A DNA stretch of 64,000 bases from an uncultured bacterium (GTDB lineage: Bacteria > Bacteroidota > Bacteroidia > Bacteroidales > Bacteroidaceae), in the NCBI GenBank assembly GCA_905214795.1, contig CAJMNM010000001.1:62001-126000 (forward strand), given 5' to 3'. Position numbers and translations under genes: made by a program. The notes under the pieces are model-generated. The model was given only the letters and a program-made list of their open reading frames with translations, made no database searches and was not told the origin of the DNA. This document shows, in pieces, positions 62,268 to 64,000 of this stretch. Every line of letters begins with the position of its first letter. Positions within the stretch are counted from its first letter, which is position 1.

Positions 62268-63218
62268 TTAGTCTTCCAGAATCTTATGTCTCATGCTTTC
62301 TACACGCGCCTCATCGGCTTGAAGCTGACGTATCAATTCGGCTTTGCTACGGAACTTATGTTCCTCACGCAGGCGCTCTATAAACTCAACCTTCAACAGA
62401 TGGCCGTACAAATCGCCGTTATAACCGAGAAGATGCACCTCTATGGTTTCCTTTTCCACCTTCTCTTTCATTGTGGGCCGGAGACCGATGTTCAGCATAC
62501 CCACGTAACGCATGCCCGAAGCGCTCTCATCCGTTACCCTGACAGCATACGCGCCACGTGCCGGAATCAGTTTCTGCGCATTATCTACCTTAATATTGGC
62601 TGTGGGGAAACCCATGCCGCGCCCTTCCTGAAAGCCGGACACCACATGGCCGGACAGCGCATAAGGACGGGCCAGGCATCTGGAGGCCATCTCTACCTCA
62701 CCCTCGGAAAGAAACGCACGGGTAACCGATGAGCTGACAGCCACATCGCCTAATGTCAGCCCCTTAGCCTGAATCACGTCTATTCCGAGCATTTGGCCAT
62801 AGCGGACATAATCGGGAAAGCCCTCTTTCCGCCCATGTCCAAAATGGTGGTCGTATCCGATAATCAATGTATTGACAGAAAGTTGCTGTTTAAGCACACC
62901 CGACATAAATTCATAAGCAGAGAGTTCGGACATGGCCGGAGTAAAATCCAGCATGGCACAATAATCTGCACCGGTCTCGGCCAACAATGTGAATTTCTCT
63001 TCCGGAGTAGACAACAACCGGGGCTGAAAGTCAGCCTGCATAACCTGACGGGGATGTACCCTGAAAGTAATGAGTAAAGAAGGCAAACCTTTCTCGGCCG
63101 CACAGTGGCACACCTGATCAATCAAAAAACGGTGACCACGATGCACACCGTCGAAAAAACCGATGGTAGCCACACAAGGTGTCAATAATTTATTATCTGT
63201 AAGCGTTATAAACTGCAT
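62268..63218 (-). CDS. ribF: bifunctional riboflavin kinase / FAD synthetase
   Basis: This 316-residue enzyme phosphorylates riboflavin to FMN and adenylylates it to FAD. The N-terminal FAD-synthetase nucleotidyltransferase domain shows IGFFDGVHRGHRFLI (HxGH motif), IIGYDHHFGHGRKEGF and VSSSVTRAFLSEGEVEMASR. The C-terminal flavokinase domain has GFQEGRGMGFPTANI, then RGAYAVRV and the SAGA-like VGMLNIGLRPTM block. The length is normal for bacterial RibF. Expressed with the neighbouring HAD and protease genes. Confidence 0.95.
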   Translation of the reverse strand: MQFITLTDNKLLTPCVATIGFFDGVHRGHRFLIDQVCHCAAEKGLPSLLITFRVHPRQVMQADFQPRLLSTPEEKFTLLAETGADYCAMLDFTPAMSELSAYEFMSGVLKQQLSVNTLIIGYDHHFGHGRKEGFPDYVRYGQMLGIDVIQAKGLTLGDVAVSSSVTRAFLSEGEVEMASRCLARPYALSGHVVSGFQEGRGMGFPTANIKVDNAQKLIPARGAYAVRVTDESASGMRYVGMLNIGLRPTMKEKVEKETIEVHLLGYNGDLYGHLLKVEFIERLREEHKFRSKAELIRQLQADEARVESMRHKILED

Positions 63219-63224
63219 AAATCC

Positions 63225-63836
63225 TTATTTAAATAAAGCCAACCAGTCGTCGGACACTTCCGAATGAAATACCGACAGTCCCTCGCCGGCAGCCGAAAGG
63301 CAATTAGCCGAAGAATCGTCTACAAACAAAGCGGTCCGGGGATCTAACTTCAAATCGTCAATGACGTAACGAAAGAATGCGGGATCGGGCTTTGCCATCT
63401 TACATTCGAACGACAGATATAACCGTTCGAAATAATCTTCGGGACGCAATCCTTTATAGGTAAACAATTCTCGACAGGAATAAATCCAATGTATATCGTT
63501 CGTATTGCTCAACAGAACCAGCCGATAACGCGCTTTCAAATCGAGAAGAGTCTGCAAACGACGGTCGGGAATGTCGGTCAGCATACAATTCCAGGCGTCA
63601 CAGACCTGTTCCTGTGTCACTCCGGGTGAAGCCGCATGTCTGATTTCCGCAATAAAGTCTTCGGCGGAGATCTGCCCCAGCTCCAACGGAGCAAACGGTC
63701 CCTTTTGAGCGTAGGTGCCGATATAGGGCGCCGCGTCATAGCCGATTCCGGCAAACGCATCTATCGTAGCCTGTTTGTCCAGGTTAACCAGCACGCCCCC
63801 GAAATCAAATATAATAGTCTCTATCTTACTATCCAT
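63225..63836 (-). CDS. HAD-family hydrolase
   Basis: This 203-residue protein uses ATG at 63836 (MDSKIETIIFDFGGVLVNLD); an in-frame TTG four codons upstream is less likely. HAD motif I is DFGGVLVNLD, with the second Asp position replaced by Gly (DFGGV), motif II is VLLSNTNDIHW, and motif III/IV is KMAKPDPAFFRYV and FVDDSSANCLSAA. This DFGGV variant is common in a Bacteroidota subgroup of HAD phosphatases. It probably dephosphorylates a small metabolite; the substrate is unknown. Ends 6 bases before ribF. Confidence 0.88.
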   Translation of the reverse strand: MDSKIETIIFDFGGVLVNLDKQATIDAFAGIGYDAAPYIGTYAQKGPFAPLELGQISAEDFIAEIRHAASPGVTQEQVCDAWNCMLTDIPDRRLQTLLDLKARYRLVLLSNTNDIHWIYSCRELFTYKGLRPEDYFERLYLSFECKMAKPDPAFFRYVIDDLKLDPRTALFVDDSSANCLSAAGEGLSVFHSEVSDDWLALFK

Positions 63837-63848
63837 AATTATACACAA

Positions 63849-64000
63849 CTAGGCTTTGTGACGAATACGCTGAACGGCTCTCAGCAACTCGCCAACCCAC
63901 AGTACCAACGAAGAGGCGGCTATGACAAGCAACCAATCGTTACAAGAAAGCGGCGCCGTACGGAACACACGTCCGCCAAACTGCACGATAAGCCACTGGC
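63849..64000 (-). CDS. 3' end of a P-type cation-transporting ATPase (partial)
   Basis: The minus-strand frame ending at TAG (63849-63851) reads WLIVQFGGRVFRTAPLSCND, then WLLVIAASSLVLWVGELLRA and a basic end. This QFGG-VFRT-PL-WL pattern is the last transmembrane pair of calcium-type P-type ATPases. Only the final 50 codons are in the window. It is upstream of the HAD gene on the same strand. Confidence 0.75.
   Translation of the reverse strand, partial: QWLIVQFGGRVFRTAPLSCNDWLLVIAASSLVLWVGELLRAVQRIRHKA

Overview
The window looks like a chromosomal segment of a Bacteroidota species, most likely in Bacteroidales and plausibly Prevotellaceae. The reasons are repeated TAnnTTTG -7 promoter boxes instead of the E. 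coli type, and families typical of the group: BACON, fimbrillin/FISUMP, PEGA, DUF4251, Reg_prop/Y_Y_Y regulators, TonB receptors with an N-terminal carboxypeptidase-regulatory domain, and a secreted GH31 enzyme ending in a GVYIVNGKKV-type tail. No rRNA, CRISPR array, complete insertion sequence, integrase or phage module was seen. Genus-level identity cannot be fixed from the sequence alone.

Layout. (1) 1-5.4 kb: a visibly AT-rich accessory patch. It holds a small rod-shaped RNA, an orphan 107-residue ORF, a 38-residue Cys-containing peptide gene, an attenuator-like hairpin, a radical SAM/SPASM maturase, a metal-dependent amidohydrolase, a small gene interrupted by an in-frame stop, an 81-residue ORF and an unusual YqiA-esterase/5'-nucleotidase fusion. 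This reads as a RiPP (ribosomally made, post-translationally modified peptide) locus. (2) 5.6-15.5 kb, minus strand: phytase-type esterase-like protein, a very large alpha-2-macroglobulin-like protein and a TonB/outer-membrane barrel protein. (3) 15.6-25.7 kb: CorC/CNNM-type membrane protein, DUF4251 protein, hisS, a headless SbcC-like zinc-hook coiled-coil protein, a lipoprotein amidase, and the cobalamin nucleotide-loop operon cobU-cobT-cobS-cobC. (4) 25.7-35.2 kb: a membrane-spanning Reg_prop/Y_Y_Y/AraC regulator lacking a histidine kinase, followed by two secreted GH31 glycosidases, one of them multidomain. (5) 35.2-37.3 kb: divergent tRNA-Pro(CGG) and tRNA-Phe(GAA), an MFS exporter and a truncated SGNH-type gene remnant.

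(6) 37.6-48.9 kb, minus strand: a seven-gene tightly spaced operon of exported proteins (PEGA; seven-BACON lipoprotein with acidic C-terminal repeats; two paralogous fimbrillin/FISUMP lipoproteins; two LPP20-like proteins; a transglutaminase-like protein). It is probably one envelope system of unknown function. (7) 48.9-51.1 kb: a 2.3-kb gene desert with a perfect 14-bp inverted repeat, a 22-bp-period repeat array bounded by 19-bp inverted arms, and a decayed ORF. (8) 51.1-56.6 kb: OPT transporter, an ECF sigma/putative anti-sigma/secreted TPR-like operon and an AEC transporter. (9) 56.8-59.6 kb: a His-rich small protein and a TonB receptor behind a promoter carrying a palindromic operator candidate. 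(10) 59.6-64 kb: a duplicated promoter-like repeat, a GH43-type protein with a YgjP-like metallopeptidase, then CPBP protease, ribF, a HAD hydrolase and the 3' end of a P-type cation ATPase on the minus strand.

The leading candidates for something undescribed are the RiPP locus at the left end, the PEGA-BACON-FISUMP-LPP20-transglutaminase operon, and the 22-bp repeat array in the gene desert.
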